Source: Prevotella sp.
GTDB taxonomy: Bacteria; Bacteroidota; Bacteroidia; Bacteroidales; Bacteroidaceae
Reading direction: 5' to 3'
DNA length: 64,000 nt
Assembly: GCA_022511075.1 (NCBI GenBank)
Contig: JAFLSE010000008.1
Span: 26,850 to 90,849 of the forward strand
In this document: positions 18,042 through 26,818 of the stretch, in pieces
Layout: each line of letters begins with the position of its first letter
Position numbering within the stretch: the stretch's first letter is position 1
Notes under the pieces: model-generated
Database searches by the model: none
What the model saw: only the letters and a program-made list of their open reading frames with translations
What the model was told of the DNA's origin: nothing
Program-made: the position numbers and the translations under genes

Positions 18042-18620
18042 CTACGTCGCAAACAGCAACCCTATCATTCCTACACTTTCTGCTGCCTGCACGTTTACGA
18101 GGCTGTCGTCTACAAATAAGGTTTCAGAGGGAATGATGCCGGCATCATCGAGCAAATGGTGATAGATGCGAAGGTCGGGCTTTAGCAATCCTATTTCGTA
18201 GGAAGCATAAATCTTGTGGCAGAAATGGTCGAGAGGGAGTCCTTCAGGAGTAAAGGCAGTGCTGCGCGCCCAAGACATCATAAAGGGATTTGTGTTGGTG
18301 AGGATATAGACATTAAAACGCTCCTTTGCCATTCGCAACATATCAAGGCGTTCACGTGGCACATCGACAACATAGCCTGTCCAACCTTTCACAACATCGT
18401 CGAAGGTGATGTTACGACCACAGTGAGAGCCGAGCCACTGGCAAAACTCGTCTGCCGAGACCTTGCCACTCTCCACATCGGCAAACATTCCCTGTTGGTG
18501 ATGAGCGGAAAGGAGCGTATCAGCATCACGCACACCAATGCTTTCAAATGCCTTTACGGCACGTTCCCTGCTGCTGACGGTGACAACACCGCCGAAGTCG
18601 AATACAATGTTCCTAATCAT
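18042..18620 (-). CDS. HAD-superfamily hydrolase (YihX-like sugar phosphatase)
   Basis: A 192-aa cytoplasmic phosphatase-type HAD protein. Motif I is FDFGGV, with nucleophile D8 and Gly in the second Asp position, as in the YihX/glucose-1-phosphatase group. Motif II is ILTNTNPF, motif III is the Lys in GLLKPDLRIYHH, and motif IV is FVDDSLVNV. A cap region of four helices lies between motifs I and II. It follows pckA on the same strand, but a strong hairpin terminator separates them, so it may have its own promoter or depend on read-through. Substrate is unknown. Confidence 0.92.
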   Translation of the reverse strand: MIRNIVFDFGGVVTVSSRERAVKAFESIGVRDADTLLSAHHQQGMFADVESGKVSADEFCQWLGSHCGRNITFDDVVKGWTGYVVDVPRERLDMLRMAKERFNVYILTNTNPFMMSWARSTAFTPEGLPLDHFCHKIYASYEIGLLKPDLRIYHHLLDDAGIIPSETLFVDDSLVNVQAAESVGMIGLLFAT

Positions 18621-18635
18621 GGAAAACCGTTAAAT

Positions 18636-18678
18636 AAAGAAAAAGTCCGCACCGTCTTGCGGACAAGACGGACGGACT
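18636..18678 (-). terminator. Terminator of pckA
   Basis: On the minus strand AGTCCG..CGTCTTG pairs with CAAGACG..CGGACT across a 4-nt loop and is followed by TTTTTCTTTA, 30 nt after the pckA stop. Confidence 0.85.
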
Positions 18679-18707
18679 TATATAAAAACATCTTGGGAAA
18701 AGTGTCA

Positions 18708-20318
18708 TTAGAGCTGTGGACCAGCAGCAACGAGAGCCTTACCAGCCTCGTTGGTGGTGTACTTGCCGAAGTTCTTGATGAAACGTGCAGCAAGGTCCTT
18801 TGCCTTCTCTTCCCACTGACTTGGGTCAGCGTATGTGTCGCGTGGGTCGAGGATATTTGTATCAACGCCTGGCAGTTCTGTTGGAACAGTGAAGTTGAAC
18901 ATCGGAATCTGCTTTGTAGGAGCCTTGTCGATGTCGCCACCGAGGATAGCGTCAATGATACCGCGTGTGTCGCGGATAGAGATACGCTTGCCTGTTCCGT
19001 TCCAACCTGTGTTCACGAGATATGCCTTTGCATTGTTCTTCTCCATCTTCTTAACGAGTTCCTCTGCATACTTTGTTGGGTGCAACTCGAGGAATGCCTG
19101 ACCGAAGCAAGCAGAGAATGTAGGAGTAGGCTCTGTGATGCCACGCTCTGTACCTGCCAACTTAGCCGTAAAGCCAGAGAGGAAGTAGTACTTTGTCTGC
19201 TCAGGAGTGAGGATAGACACTGGAGGCAGTACTCCGAATGCGTCGGCAGAGAGGAAGATAACCTGCTTTGCTGCCGGTGCAGATGAACCTGGCTGAATGT
19301 TGTTGATATGGTTGATTGGGTAAGACACGCGGGTGTTCTCCGTTGTGCTCTTGTCAGCGAAGTCAATCTTGCCATCCTCTGAAACAGTAACGTTCTCGAG
19401 AAGTGCATCGCGCTTGATGGCGTTGTAGATATCAGGCTCGCTCTCCTTGTCGAGGTTGATAACCTTTGCATAGCAACCACCCTCGAAGTTGAACACGCCA
19501 TTGTCGTCCCATCCATGCTCGTCGTCACCAATGAGACGGCGCTTTGGATCGGTAGACAATGTAGTCTTACCTGTACCAGAAAGACCGAAGAAGATTGCTG
19601 TGTTTTCGCCGTTCATATCGCAGTTTGCAGAGCAGTGCATAGAAGCAATGCCCTTCAATGGGAGGTAGTAGTTCATCATTGAGAACATACCCTTCTTCAT
19701 CTCACCACCGTACCATGTGTTGATGATAACCTGCTCCTTGCTTGTTACGTTGAACACAACGGCTGTCTCTGAATTGAGACCAAGTTCCTTGTAGTTCTCA
19801 ACCTTTGCCTTTGAAGCGTTGTAAACGATGAAGTCGGGCTCCTGCTCCAAGTCTGCCTCGTCCTGTGGACGAATGAACATGTTTGTAACGAAGTGAGCCT
19901 GCCAAGCAACCTCCATTATGAAGCGCACTTTCATGCGTGTGTCCTTGTTTGCACCGCAGAAACCGTCAACAACATAGAGTTTCTTGCCTGAAAGTTCCTT
20001 CTTTGCAATATCCTTTACGGCAGCCCAGCACTCCTCTGTAGCGCGGTGGTTGTCGTTCTTGTACTCGTCTGATGTCCACCAAACTGTATCGTGTGAGTTT
20101 GCATCGTCAACGATGAACTTGTCCTTTGGCGAACGACCGGTGTAGATACCAGTCATAACGTTTACTGCGCCAAGTTCTGTCTCCTGACCCTTGTCGAAAC
20201 CTGTGAGACCTTCCTTTGTCTCCTCTGCAAACAACACTTCATAAGACGGATTGTAAATCACCTCTGTAACGCCGGTGATTCCGTACTTCTCTAAAACTGA
20301 CTTGTCAAACTTTGCCAT
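18708..20318 (-). CDS. pckA: Phosphoenolpyruvate carboxykinase (ATP)
   Basis: A 536-aa ATP-type PEPCK interconverting oxaloacetate and PEP plus CO2. In Prevotella-like anaerobes the enzyme is thought to run mainly in the carboxylating direction, feeding the malate/fumarate/succinate branch. Visible are [15 protein letters not shown] (substrate site), the kinase-1a loop [14 protein letters not shown], the metal/kinase-2 site [10 protein letters not shown], and [11 protein letters not shown]. The length is normal. It is monocistronic by the evidence here: its own promoter lies upstream and a terminator follows. The mdh gene elsewhere in the window belongs to the same C4 branch. Confidence 0.98.
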   Translation of the reverse strand: MAKFDKSVLEKYGITGVTEVIYNPSYEVLFAEETKEGLTGFDKGQETELGAVNVMTGIYTGRSPKDKFIVDDANSHDTVWWTSDEYKNDNHRATEECWAAVKDIAKKELSGKKLYVVDGFCGANKDTRMKVRFIMEVAWQAHFVTNMFIRPQDEADLEQEPDFIVYNASKAKVENYKELGLNSETAVVFNVTSKEQVIINTWYGGEMKKGMFSMMNYYLPLKGIASMHCSANCDMNGENTAIFFGLSGTGKTTLSTDPKRRLIGDDEHGWDDNGVFNFEGGCYAKVINLDKESEPDIYNAIKRDALLENVTVSEDGKIDFADKSTTENTRVSYPINHINNIQPGSSAPAAKQVIFLSADAFGVLPPVSILTPEQTKYYFLSGFTAKLAGTERGITEPTPTFSACFGQAFLELHPTKYAEELVKKMEKNNAKAYLVNTGWNGTGKRISIRDTRGIIDAILGGDIDKAPTKQIPMFNFTVPTELPGVDTNILDPRDTYADPSQWEEKAKDLAARFIKNFGKYTTNEAGKALVAAGPQL

Positions 20319-20383
20319 TTCTATAAGATTTATTTGTTAATGTTTTGTTTTTACCTTAATGGAATATTATCCTAATTCGCGTG

Positions 20384-20414
20384 CAAAGTTACGTTTTTTT
20401 ATGCATATTGCAAA
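20384..20414 (-). promoter_or_regulatory. pckA promoter
   Basis: On the minus strand TTTG (20414-20411), 19-nt spacer, TAACTTTG (20391-20384). The start of transcription would be about 60 nt upstream of the ATG. Confidence 0.75.
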
Positions 20415-20504
20415 GACATTCATATACAAAATAGACGGGCATCAATTCTTTTTTGGTTAAAGAAACAAAAAAACAGCATAGCCTCAATACTTTTGCTATT
20501 CAGA

Positions 20505-20538
20505 CTTGGCAAATATTGCCGATTATTTTTTACCTTTG
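20505..20538 (+). promoter_or_regulatory. upp promoter
   Basis: A perfect -7 box TACCTTTG (20531-20538) with a weak -33 (CTTG, 22-nt spacer). It lies downstream of the ATG used in the ORF track and 20 nt before the GTG chosen here. Confidence 0.55.
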
Positions 20539-20557
20539 CACGAAAAAACATACGACA

Positions 20558-21220
20558 GTGAAAAAAGTAATAAACCTTAGCGACACATGTTCCATACTGG
20601 GACAATACATGGCGGAGATACGCAGCGTGGAATACCAGCAGAATCCGCTCCTCTTTCGCAACAACATAGAGAGGATAGGCATGATTGAGGCGTTTGAGAT
20701 TAGCAAGGCTCTCGACTATGAGGCAACTTTCGTGGAAACGCCCCTCGGAGTGGCAAACGTGAACGTGCATACCGACAAGGTTGTGCTTGCAACACTGTTT
20801 CGTGCAGGTCTGCCCTTGCACCAAGGTTTCCTAAAGATGTTCGACCACGCAGAGAACGCTTTTGTATCGGCATACCGCAAGTATAAAGACGACAGCCATA
20901 CCGATGTGGACATCTGCGTGGAATATCTCGCAACTCCTTCGTTAGAGGGAAAGACGCTGATTATAGCCGACCCGATGCTTGCCACAGGCGGAAGCATAAA
21001 ACTGGCATACGAGGCACTGATAACCAAAGGAATGCCAAAGAGGATTCACGTGGCTTGTGTGGTTGCCACGCAGGAGGGAATAGACACCGTGAGGGAAGGT
21101 CTGCCAGAAGACATCACCACGATATGGTGTGCCGCTATTGACGAGGAACTTAACGCCAACAAATATATTGTTCCCGGTCTTGGCGATGCTGGCGACTTGT
21201 GCTTTGGGGAGAAACTTTAG
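20558..21220 (+). CDS. upp: Uracil phosphoribosyltransferase
   Basis: A pyrimidine salvage enzyme: uracil plus PRPP gives UMP. The 220-aa product starting at GTG 20558 (VKKVINLSDTCSILGQYMAEIRS) has normal family length. The PRPP-binding loop is seen as IIADPMLATGGSI, and the uracil-binding C-terminal part as IVPGLGDAGDLCFG. The track start at 20453 adds 35 residues with no family resemblance and lies upstream of the promoter box, so I reject it. The 3' end overlaps the convergent papain-like protease gene by 71 nt. pckA is divergent. Confidence 0.94.
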   Translation: MKKVINLSDTCSILGQYMAEIRSVEYQQNPLLFRNNIERIGMIEAFEISKALDYEATFVETPLGVANVNVHTDKVVLATLFRAGLPLHQGFLKMFDHAENAFVSAYRKYKDDSHTDVDICVEYLATPSLEGKTLIIADPMLATGGSIKLAYEALITKGMPKRIHVACVVATQEGIDTVREGLPEDITTIWCAAIDEELNANKYIVPGLGDAGDLCFGEKL

Positions 21221-22289
21221 GCATAACCACGGCTATGGTCTTAAGTTTAAAGTAGTCTATACTCATATACATCAGTCCGTCGTAGGGATTATCCTTGCCC
21301 CACGAGTTTTTCATTATCAAGTATTGCTTGCCGCTGTCGTCGTGTGCCAAGCCCACTATTGCCATACAGTGGTCGTCAGTGGTTTTATGCTTGTTGAACT
21401 CTTTTTGCCTTTGTTCCTGAACATTGCTTGGTTCAGCCTCGTCAGTAACAACGGCAAAGCCTTGACCGAAAGAAAAGCCCGGCTCTGAAATATCGCCTTC
21501 CCAACACACGCCATAGCCTTGTATCACGGCATTGCAAACCATATCCGTAAGTTCGTCTATAGGAATGTTGTAATACTCGCTGCCATCAATATTGTCTGGC
21601 ACTTCGAGGGCAAACGACTCATAAAACGGATGGTGCAGGAAACTCGTATATCCCACATATTCGTCGGGGGCGCACACGCTGCGTGCAAACTCATGCGGAG
21701 TGTATTCCATACCAAACATAAACACATGATGCGAGGGATATCCCAAGGCATCGTCAATCCCGTCAGAAATCTTACGGCTATAGGCGTCAAAGTCTTTTGA
21801 AAGAGGCTGTGAATGCTTCGCCAAAAGGCTCGTCTTGTCGGTAAGCACGTTTATGTTCACTTTCTCCCCACGATGATAGGAGTCGTAGGGCATTGCGCCG
21901 TATTGCTGCAACAGGCGTATGGCAGTAAGTGCCGTGGAACGTGAGGTAAACGAGGCTTCGTCCTTGTCGCTCCAGTATTGCCGTGCCTGCTCCCAAAGAT
22001 AATTGCGCAGTGGAAAGTATGGCGACAAATGAACGGAGTCGCCTAACGACAGGTGGGTGGTCTCTATGGCTGACAAGGTTGCGTAAATCCAGCAAATCTG
22101 ATTCCGCCCTTGGTCTTTTACGGGAGTGTATTTGTTGAGGTGGTCAATGGTAAACTGCCCATCAAAAGCCACCTTGTCACTGCACGACAATACCGATGGC
22201 AGGAGCAGGACGACTCCCATAAACAATACAATACACGCACCGCAAAGGGCAAGCCAACGCCTACGAATCATCTTCTTACCGAAAATCAC
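21150..22289 (-). CDS. Papain-like (C1 family) cysteine protease, membrane/lipid-anchored
   Basis: A 379-aa protein of the C1 peptidase clan, nearest in style to the bleomycin hydrolase/aminopeptidase C-like group. The active-site Cys lies in VKDQGRNQICWIYA (the usual GxCW Gly is replaced by I), the His in DDHCMAIVG and the Asn in IMKNSWGKDN, so the triad is complete. An N-terminal hydrophobic segment ends in SVLSC, a possible lipobox, so it should act outside the inner membrane. The GTG start at 22289 overlaps the DUF3108 stop by 4 nt; an ATG at 22271 is an alternative. It is the fourth gene of the GH3-Big_5-DUF3108 unit. Its last about 23 codons run antisense into upp. Confidence 0.85.
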   Translation of the reverse strand: MIFGKKMIRRRWLALCGACIVLFMGVVLLLPSVLSCSDKVAFDGQFTIDHLNKYTPVKDQGRNQICWIYATLSAIETTHLSLGDSVHLSPYFPLRNYLWEQARQYWSDKDEASFTSRSTALTAIRLLQQYGAMPYDSYHRGEKVNINVLTDKTSLLAKHSQPLSKDFDAYSRKISDGIDDALGYPSHHVFMFGMEYTPHEFARSVCAPDEYVGYTSFLHHPFYESFALEVPDNIDGSEYYNIPIDELTDMVCNAVIQGYGVCWEGDISEPGFSFGQGFAVVTDEAEPSNVQEQRQKEFNKHKTTDDHCMAIVGLAHDDSGKQYLIMKNSWGKDNPYDGLMYMSIDYFKLKTIAVVMPKVSPQSTSRQHRQDREQYICWR

Positions 22290-23104
22290 TTAATCTTTGA
22301 AGTCATCTTGCTGCGCACACCCTTGTAGCCTTTCAGGAAAGCCTTTGCCGAGCCGAAACTGAGGAACATATCAAGGCGCACGGGTATGTGGTTTTGGTCG
22401 TCGGTGATATAGAAACGTATCAGTTCACTCTCCTTGCCGTCTTCTATCTCCGAGAACGACATGACGAGGCAGCGGAACTTCTCGTTACTGCCCTCCATAG
22501 TGAACGTTTCCTTGCCAAGATATTTCAGGTTGGAATTCTTCAGGTTGTTTGCATCGCTTATGGGTAGTGGTATCTTCTCGCCTACCTTCATTTTCGATGC
22601 ATCGAAATTGCGTGCACGCAGGAATATTGACATCATATCATATACGCAGTTCTTGTATTCCTTGTTCTGCCACTTATGTTTGCCATCCTTGTTGATATAG
22701 TGCATCTTAAGGTTGCAGTTGCCGTTGGGATATGTATACCACAGTTCGTCAACATAGTAGCGCTTGCCTTCAAGCGCACCTTTGCGAAAATATAGCGGAG
22801 AGAGGTTCTTGTCGCAATACGACAGCAGTGTGTCGCGCATCACAAACACGTTATCGAGTTTGTCGTTACCCCTCGTTATGAGACTTGCCCTGTAAGCAGG
22901 CTTGCCATTGTATCTCGATTCTACCGTAGACATTGATGCCGTGCCAACCTTTACCCATACGAATTTCCAGTTGAAATAGAGGTCGTAGGCAAGAAACTCG
23001 CCTCCCTTGAAGGCGGTATTCTCTATGCCGCACTGTGCCGAAGCGCACAATGGCGCAAACGACAGGCACAATACAACTAATAATAGCTTAAGTTTGTTTC
23101 CCAT
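22286..23104 (-). CDS. DUF3108-domain periplasmic protein
   Basis: A secreted protein of about 272 aa with a classical signal peptide (MGNKLKLLLVVLCLSFAPLCASAQ). The mature part is a beta-rich DUF3108-like domain (FKGGEFLAYDLYFNWKFVWVKVGTASMS; YDMMSIFLRARNFDASKMKVGEKIPLPI; FYITDDQNHIPVRLDMFLSFGSAKAFL). The family is common in Bacteroidetes envelopes, and its biochemical role is not established. A start three codons earlier (23113) is possible. The stop overlaps the GTG of the protease gene, which implies translational coupling. Confidence 0.88.
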   Translation of the reverse strand: MGNKLKLLLVVLCLSFAPLCASAQCGIENTAFKGGEFLAYDLYFNWKFVWVKVGTASMSTVESRYNGKPAYRASLITRGNDKLDNVFVMRDTLLSYCDKNLSPLYFRKGALEGKRYYVDELWYTYPNGNCNLKMHYINKDGKHKWQNKEYKNCVYDMMSIFLRARNFDASKMKVGEKIPLPISDANNLKNSNLKYLGKETFTMEGSNEKFRCLVMSFSEIEDGKESELIRFYITDDQNHIPVRLDMFLSFGSAKAFLKGYKGVRSKMTSKIK

Positions 23105-23127
23105 ATCACACACGTTTTTGTTATTTA

Positions 23128-25107
23128 TTATTGTTTCGGACGATATGTCTTTCCTAATTTCTCTGCACGTTCCGCATTGCGGTTACGCAGCTTCTGCTCC
23201 TTGTCGGGCTTTTGTTTTGTTATTGCTCCGGGTTTCTGACGGGCGGCATTCAAGGCTGTGAGGTCCCATGAAAGCGACAAATCCCACTTTGCCTTACATT
23301 CCACCTTCTTGTTGTAGTAGAACACCTCTTCGGGCTGAAGGTCTTGATAGAAGTCGCCCGTGTCCCACTTGCCGTTGCCGTTGCTGTCTATAAAGGCACG
23401 CACATAGTAGTCACCGGGATTGATATAGAAGAAATCGGCAGTGCCGTCGGCAACCTTTGCCTCCTTTACCACTGCGTCGCTGCTGTTCAGCAACTGCACA
23501 ACAATGGCGCTATCCGACCGTCCGCTAATCTTCATTTGCAATGTACTGAAGTTATCGTCCTCCTTCACTTTCAGTCCTTTCTTGACGGCATCGCTCGCCT
23601 TGCCGTATATGTCAACAAAGGCTGCGCTGTCTATTTCCAATGAGTATTCTGAGCCTTGCCGCCACTCTGCCATTATGGTATATTCGCGTATGGAGTGCTC
23701 CACGGGCACTATCTTCATCTTTGCGTTATACCAGAGGGTATCTATCTTTGTATAAAGGTGTATCGCCGAGGTGTCCATCTTCTCCAATGGGGTAGGCGAT
23801 ATGATAGTTATATTCTGGTCGGGTGCCATATCGCCGGAGGCTTTTACATCTACAGCCAAAGGTGGCTCATGCCATACGGAATCGTATGCATCGCCTTTCT
23901 TTTTCTGTTTTTCCTGCTGCTTCTGCCATTTCTCCAACTCCTTCTGCTTTTCCTTCATTCGCTTTTCATACGACACCTTTGCCAGCAACTCTAACGTGTC
24001 GGTCTGACTCACAAGCACGCCTGCGGAGTCGGTCATCATATATGTTGCCTCTATTGTCAGCGTATCGCGGTTTATGAGCGTAGTGTCGCGCAGCCAATAA
24101 TGTATCGTATCACGTTTTTCATTCGTTTCCACCACAAAAGCATTGTCGCTGTCAAAGTCGAGTCCACGCAATGTAGGTGGCACGCTGTCACCATAACTGA
24201 AGAAGAACGAGAACTTTTCAGGGTCTTTTCTTTCCGTCTTCAGCAGGTAGCGATCGGTCTGCGTGCACGTGAATGCCCTTAACACAATGTCATCGGGATA
24301 ATAGTGTATGTACGGCACTCGCTTTATGGAGTCTATGTGTAGCGAGTCGCGCCAAATGGTATCTTGTCGGATATCGGGCTTGCTTGTGGGCTCAAACACA
24401 TCATGGCTGAATGCTATCATCTCGCTCTTCTGCGAATATATGAAATTGCCGTCAGCATCCTGCAATGCGCAGGCACGATATTTTCCGGGGGCTATTCCCT
24501 TTATGACGAAATGTCCTCTGCTGTCGGTGCGTGATATTCGGAGCATAGGCGTGGTGGTGAATACCGAGTCGGGGTCTTCCGCCCTGTATAGTCCCACCAT
24601 TATTCCTTTTATCGGCTCTAAGTTGCTTGCATCTATCACTGTACCAGACACTTCGCAGGTGTCTATGGTCTCGCCCGTGGAAAAACTGTATGTGAAGTTT
24701 CCCATTGGGTTGCCCTCGTTGTTGTCGCTTATCGCGTCGCCGAAGTCTATCGTATATGTGGTGTTCTCTTTCAGCGAGTCCTTCAGTTGCACGGTTATCT
24801 TCTTTCCCTGCGCCTTTATCTCTGGCATCTCAATCTGCGGAGGCGACACTATGACCTTGTTTGTTGCGTCTTCCAACTTTATGAACTCGTCAAAGTATAT
24901 CGTCACTTTCTTGGAGGTTACTCCTGCCTGTCGGTCGGCAGGGTCGCAGGCAATCACCTTCGGAGGGTCGTCGTCGTACCAGCCTCCGTCAGGCTGTCCC
25001 ATGCGTGCGCAGCCCGTAAGCGAGAGGCAGCAGGCAATGACCGCCCAAAGAAGTAGTACCTTATTATATATATAGTCTTTTGAAAACATTTCCTGTCCTG
25101 TTATCAT
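23128..25107 (-). CDS. Big_5 Ig-like domain envelope lipoprotein
   Basis: A 659-aa lipoprotein (lipobox LTGC, Cys about 33 from the ATG at 25107). After WYDDDPPKVIACDPADRQAGV comes a bacterial Ig-like Big_5 domain (about 50-150), then a carboxypeptidase-regulatory-like/prealbumin-type segment (about 150-235, VSGTVIDASNLEPIKGIMVGLY), a region of beta repeats, and a Lys/Gln-rich charged coil (KQKELEKWQKQQEKQKKKG, about 385-405). A SpaA/Cna-like end (DYYVRAFIDSNGNGKWDTGDFYQDLQPE) and a basic tail close it. The start codon overlaps the GH3-like gene stop (ATGA). A second Met at 25089 also fits the signal peptide. It is conserved beside GH3-like and DUF3108 genes in Bacteroidales; the function is unknown. 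Confidence 0.88.
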   Translation of the reverse strand: MITGQEMFSKDYIYNKVLLLWAVIACCLSLTGCARMGQPDGGWYDDDPPKVIACDPADRQAGVTSKKVTIYFDEFIKLEDATNKVIVSPPQIEMPEIKAQGKKITVQLKDSLKENTTYTIDFGDAISDNNEGNPMGNFTYSFSTGETIDTCEVSGTVIDASNLEPIKGIMVGLYRAEDPDSVFTTTPMLRISRTDSRGHFVIKGIAPGKYRACALQDADGNFIYSQKSEMIAFSHDVFEPTSKPDIRQDTIWRDSLHIDSIKRVPYIHYYPDDIVLRAFTCTQTDRYLLKTERKDPEKFSFFFSYGDSVPPTLRGLDFDSDNAFVVETNEKRDTIHYWLRDTTLINRDTLTIEATYMMTDSAGVLVSQTDTLELLAKVSYEKRMKEKQKELEKWQKQQEKQKKKGDAYDSVWHEPPLAVDVKASGDMAPDQNITIISPTPLEKMDTSAIHLYTKIDTLWYNAKMKIVPVEHSIREYTIMAEWRQGSEYSLEIDSAAFVDIYGKASDAVKKGLKVKEDDNFSTLQMKISGRSDSAIVVQLLNSSDAVVKEAKVADGTADFFYINPGDYYVRAFIDSNGNGKWDTGDFYQDLQPEEVFYYNKKVECKAKWDLSLSWDLTALNAARQKPGAITKQKPDKEQKLRNRNAERAEKLGKTYRPKQ

Positions 25108-26618
25108 TCCACATTCATAGCCAGCAGTTCATCTATGTGCTGTCGTGAGTTGCTCAGGCGCGGCACTTTGTGCTGACCACCCAACTTGCCCTTCGACTTG
25201 AGCCATTGCTCAAACAGTCCTGCATGAGCCACCACAATCTCGAGGTGCTGCAAGGTTATGTCCTTGTATCTCTTTGCCTCGTAATCGCTGTTTATCTCCT
25301 GCAAATGTGTGTCGAGCAGATGCGCAAACTCGTTCAAGTCTTGTGGAGGCTTGCTGAATTGTATGAGCCACTGGTGACGGCATTTAGCCTTTTCGTCCAT
25401 GAATATCGGTGCTGCGGTGTATTCCTCCACCTGTGCGCCTGTCATCTTACAGGCATATTCCAGTCCTTTCTCGGCATTGTCCACGATGAGTTCCTCGCCA
25501 AAGGCGTTTATGAAGTGCTTTGTGCGCCCCGTTATCACAAACTTGTAGGGATTGGTGCTTGTGAACTTTACCGTGTCGCCAATCACATACCGCCACAGTC
25601 CGCATGCAGTACTTATCAGCATGGCATAGTTTCTGCCTTTCTCCACTCCCCACAATGGCACTACCGTCGGCTTTTCACTGCCGAACTCCTCCATAGGAAT
25701 GAACTCATAGAACACACCGTAGTCGAGCATCAACAGCAATGACTTGTCGGCAGGGTCGTCTTGCAGTCCGAAGAATCCCTCGCTGGCGTTGTATGTCTCC
25801 ATATAGTGCATGTTCGGCGAGGTTATCAGCTGCCGGTATTGCTTCCAGTATGGTGTCATAGCCACGCCTCCGTGGAAGAACATCTCTATATTGGGCCACA
25901 CCTCCTCAAGATGTTTCTTGCCCGAAATCTCCATTATGCGAGTAAGCACCGACAGCATCCACGACGGCACGCCGCTGATGTTGGTCACGTTCTTGTTCAT
26001 CGTCTCACGGGCTATCATCTCGCGCTTCTTCTCAAAGTCGCCGATGAGTGCGGTCTGCTTGCAAGGCACACGCACGAGGTTTGCCAACGGGTTGATGTTC
26101 TCTATCAGTATCGCGCTGAGGTCGCCCACCAATGAATGTTTCAGATTGTAGTTTGCAGCATGGCTTCCGCCGAGTATCAGGCTCCTGCCATCGAAAATCC
26201 TGCTTTTGGGGTTGTTGCGCATATACATAGCCACGGCATCTTTTCCGCCTTGATAGTGTACGGTCTGCAATCCTTCCTTGCTTACAGGAATAAACTTGCT
26301 CTTGTCGTTTGTAGTTCCGCTCGACTTGGCGTACCACCTTACCTTGCCACGCCACAGCACATCGCTCTCGCCGTGTCTCATACGGTCGATGTCGCCTTTC
26401 AGTTCCTCGTATGTGTTTATCGGGGTGTAGCGAACAAAGTCATCATATCCCTTTGCATCCGCAAAATGGTGATTACGCCCATATTCAGTGTCACGGGCAG
26501 CAAACAAAAGCCTTTCCAGTACCTTGCGCTGCAAAACCTCCCCTTCATTCAAATGCCTCTCCAATTCCTTTTGGCGAGGCACGAATATGTTGCGTACTAA
26601 CCCTGTTAAACTCATCAA
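25104..26618 (-). CDS. GH3 auxin-responsive promoter-family (acyl-adenylate/amido synthetase-like) protein
   Basis: A 504-aa cytoplasmic member of the GH3 fold, in the ANL adenylating superfamily. In plants GH3 enzymes join amino acids to carboxylic acids; bacterial members are mostly uncharacterised. Visible are the ATP/phosphate loop YAKSSGTTNDKSKFIPVS, YNASEGFFGLQDD (motif B-like) and YVIGDTVKFT...ITGRTKHFINAFGEEL (motif C and hinge). It is the first gene of the four-gene unit, with a strong promoter whose predicted start site is about 10 nt from the ATG. Start Met1 or Met2 cannot be separated. Confidence 0.93.
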   Translation of the reverse strand: MMSLTGLVRNIFVPRQKELERHLNEGEVLQRKVLERLLFAARDTEYGRNHHFADAKGYDDFVRYTPINTYEELKGDIDRMRHGESDVLWRGKVRWYAKSSGTTNDKSKFIPVSKEGLQTVHYQGGKDAVAMYMRNNPKSRIFDGRSLILGGSHAANYNLKHSLVGDLSAILIENINPLANLVRVPCKQTALIGDFEKKREMIARETMNKNVTNISGVPSWMLSVLTRIMEISGKKHLEEVWPNIEMFFHGGVAMTPYWKQYRQLITSPNMHYMETYNASEGFFGLQDDPADKSLLLMLDYGVFYEFIPMEEFGSEKPTVVPLWGVEKGRNYAMLISTACGLWRYVIGDTVKFTSTNPYKFVITGRTKHFINAFGEELIVDNAEKGLEYACKMTGAQVEEYTAAPIFMDEKAKCRHQWLIQFSKPPQDLNEFAHLLDTHLQEINSDYEAKRYKDITLQHLEIVVAHAGLFEQWLKSKGKLGGQHKVPRLSNSRQHIDELLAMNVE

Positions 26619-26634
26619 AAACCGATTTTAATTG

Positions 26635-26665
26635 CAAAAGTACAATAAATCGGGTGTAGTACAAA
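26635..26665 (-). promoter_or_regulatory. Promoter of the GH3-like/Big_5/DUF3108/protease operon
   Basis: On the minus strand TTTG (26665-26662), 19-nt spacer, TACTTTTG (26642-26635), an exact consensus match with a very short leader. Confidence 0.75.
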
Positions 26666-26740
26666 ATATAAAAAGTAAATTTAATATTTTTTATGCTGAT
26701 TATAAAATATGTTCATATTTTGGTTTATGCGTAATGAGGA

Positions 26741-26772
26741 TAAAAAGGGAACCTCTTTTTAGATTCCCTTTC
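26741..26772 (-). terminator. Terminator of the LTxxQ-motif secreted protein gene
   Basis: On the minus strand AAAGGGAA and TTCCCTTT pair across a 12-nt loop, followed by TTTTTA, about 50 nt after the stop codon. Confidence 0.7.
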
Positions 26773-26818
26773 ATGTATGTTTTCATGGATTTTGGAAGTT
26801 ATTTGGAACTATCGTCTT

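Noticed and set aside
18216-19286. 356-aa plus-strand ORF antisense to the HAD and pckA genes
   Set aside because: Shadow of two well-recognised minus-strand genes; Cys-rich, unlike any family.
20453-20557. N-terminal extension of upp from the ATG at 20453
   Set aside because: The extra 35 residues do not look like UPRT and the ATG is upstream of the -7 box at 20531-20538. GTG 20558 gives a normal-length protein.
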